From the NCBI RefSeq assembly GCF_007754425.1, contig NZ_CP037452.1, forward strand, positions 2,455,164 to 2,519,163: a DNA stretch of 64,000 nt, written 5' to 3'. A program made the translations under genes and the position numbers. Every line of letters starts with the position of its first letter. Position 1 is the stretch's first letter. Below, piece after piece: positions 63,495 to 64,000 of the stretch. The notes under the pieces were generated by a model that saw only the letters and a program-made list of their open reading frames with translations, ran no database searches and had not been told where the DNA came from. This DNA is from Gimesia fumaroli. GTDB taxonomy: Bacteria; Planctomycetota; Planctomycetia; Planctomycetales; Planctomycetaceae.

Positions 63495-64000
63495 AATCAG
63501 ATTTGATGATGAATGCCGCGATTGAATTGGTTGAGCGAGGTTGGATCCCCGATTGGCTCACGAGGCGGGCGATTCGTAATCTGTGCAGTAAACGGCTGGC
63601 GACACTGGATGCCGGCAGCGATCAGGCTAACAGAGAGAACATACAGACTTTTATCGAAGCGGCGAAACAGAGCCCGATTGCCCTGGTCCCGGAAAAGGCG
63701 AACGAACAGCATTATGAAGTGCCTGCCGAGTTCTACCAGTTGGTATTAGGGAACCGTCGTAAATATAGTTCTTGTTACTGGCCAGAAGGTGTCTCCACGC
63801 TTGACGAAGCAGAAACAGCGGCCCTGCGCGAGACTTGCCTGCATGCGCAGCTCGAAGACGGAATGCAGGTGCTGGAACTGGGCTGTGGCTGGGGATCGTT
63901 GTCGCTCTGGATTGTGGAGAATTATCCCCATTGTCGTGTGACAGCGGTTTCGAATTCTCAATCACAACGCGCAGCGATCGAGCAACAGGCAATTGAGCGG
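63491..64000 (+). CDS. Second CFA-like SAM-dependent methyltransferase (partial, cut by window end)
   Basis: An ATG at 63491 overlaps the DUF1295 stop and opens a frame that runs off the window (170 codons seen). The SAM-binding motif LEDGMQVLELGCGWGSLSLW (about residues 122-141) is preceded by YEVPAEFYQLVLGNRRKYSS and YWPEGVSTLDEAE, typical of CFA/coclaurine-N-methyltransferase-like enzymes. It lacks the longer N-terminal domain of the CFA protein at 61390, so it is a distinct paralogue. It adds a second methyl-transfer step to the operon. Confidence 0.88.
   Translation, partial: MKSDLMMNAAIELVERGWIPDWLTRRAIRNLCSKRLATLDAGSDQANRENIQTFIEAAKQSPIALVPEKANEQHYEVPAEFYQLVLGNRRKYSSCYWPEGVSTLDEAETAALRETCLHAQLEDGMQVLELGCGWGSLSLWIVENYPHCRVTAVSNSQSQRAAIEQQAIER

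Noticed and set aside
1-64000. CRISPR arrays, insertion sequences, rRNA or tRNA genes
   Set aside because: I saw no spaced direct-repeat array, no transposase with terminal repeats and no cloverleaf or rRNA-like stretch. The only tandem repeats are in-frame protein repeats.

Overview
This is a chromosome segment of a planctomycete, probably close to Gimesia or a related Planctomycetaceae genus. The signs are two DUF1559 proteins with the type IV pilin-like N-terminus, small lipoproteins with a carboxypeptidase-regulatory-like fold encoded next to them, an ASPIC/UnbV protein facing a multiheme cytochrome c-TPR protein, a CxPTR sulfatase, and moderate GC content with many weak Shine-Dalgarno sites and GTG/TTG starts. 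The assignment rests on gene content only. I found no rRNA, tRNA, CRISPR array or insertion sequence.

Layout. 1-8.4 kb: the tail of a DUF1559-type lipoprotein gene with a strong terminator, a decayed second lipoprotein gene, a membrane-anchored TPR protein, an intact lipoprotein/DUF1559 pair, the ASPIC/UnbV protein and multiheme cytochrome (tail to tail, overlapping), a CDP-alcohol phosphatidyltransferase and a small zinc-ribbon protein. 8.6-12.1 kb: an exported isochorismatase-family hydrolase, a sodium:solute symporter and a creatininase-family enzyme. 12.3-35.2 kb: a large surface-glycan locus. It holds an N-acetyl sugar amidotransferase with HisF/HisH paralogues, AsnB, an initiating sugar transferase, an O-antigen ligase/polymerase-like protein, a complete legionaminic-acid set (LegF, LegC, LegH, LegI, LegG, PtmE, LegB), a MurJ-like flippase, an HpcH/HpaI aldolase-like protein, an SGNH-like/MBOAT acyltransferase pair, UDP-xylose synthase and a UDP-glucuronate 4-epimerase-like enzyme. 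Together these predict a surface polysaccharide or glycoprotein glycan carrying a legionaminic acid, probably amidino-modified and O-acylated.

35.2-41.0 kb: purine nucleoside phosphorylase, an extremely acidic small protein with its own promoter, and an arsenosugar-type cluster (ArsS-like radical SAM protein, ArsM-like methyltransferase, and two TIGR04283/TIGR04282-like proteins). 41.0-51.9 kb: mostly housekeeping and transport genes (TauE/SafE, two MFS transporters, a D-2-hydroxyacid dehydrogenase, threonine synthase, TilS, RNase Y, a PaiB-like protein). 52.4-56.8 kb: a second DUF1559/lipoprotein pair preceded by a notable RNA-hairpin candidate, then a cupin, a VOC protein and a sulfatase.

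56.8-64.0 kb: a probable stress- or light-responsive lipid-modification locus. A MerR/B12-binding-like regulator is divergent from a non-ECF sigma factor. The sigma gene is followed by a tightly packed run of DCC protein, FAD amine oxidase-like protein, DUF1365, CFA-synthase-like methyltransferase, DUF1295 and a second CFA-like methyltransferase cut by the window end. The regulator has lost the residues that hold B12 in CarH, and the divergent promoter region carries three copies of TGAACGWTTT, one directly upstream of a good promoter. The least explained systems here are this lipid locus, the amidino-legionaminic glycan locus and the arsenosugar/PNP/acidic-protein neighbourhood.
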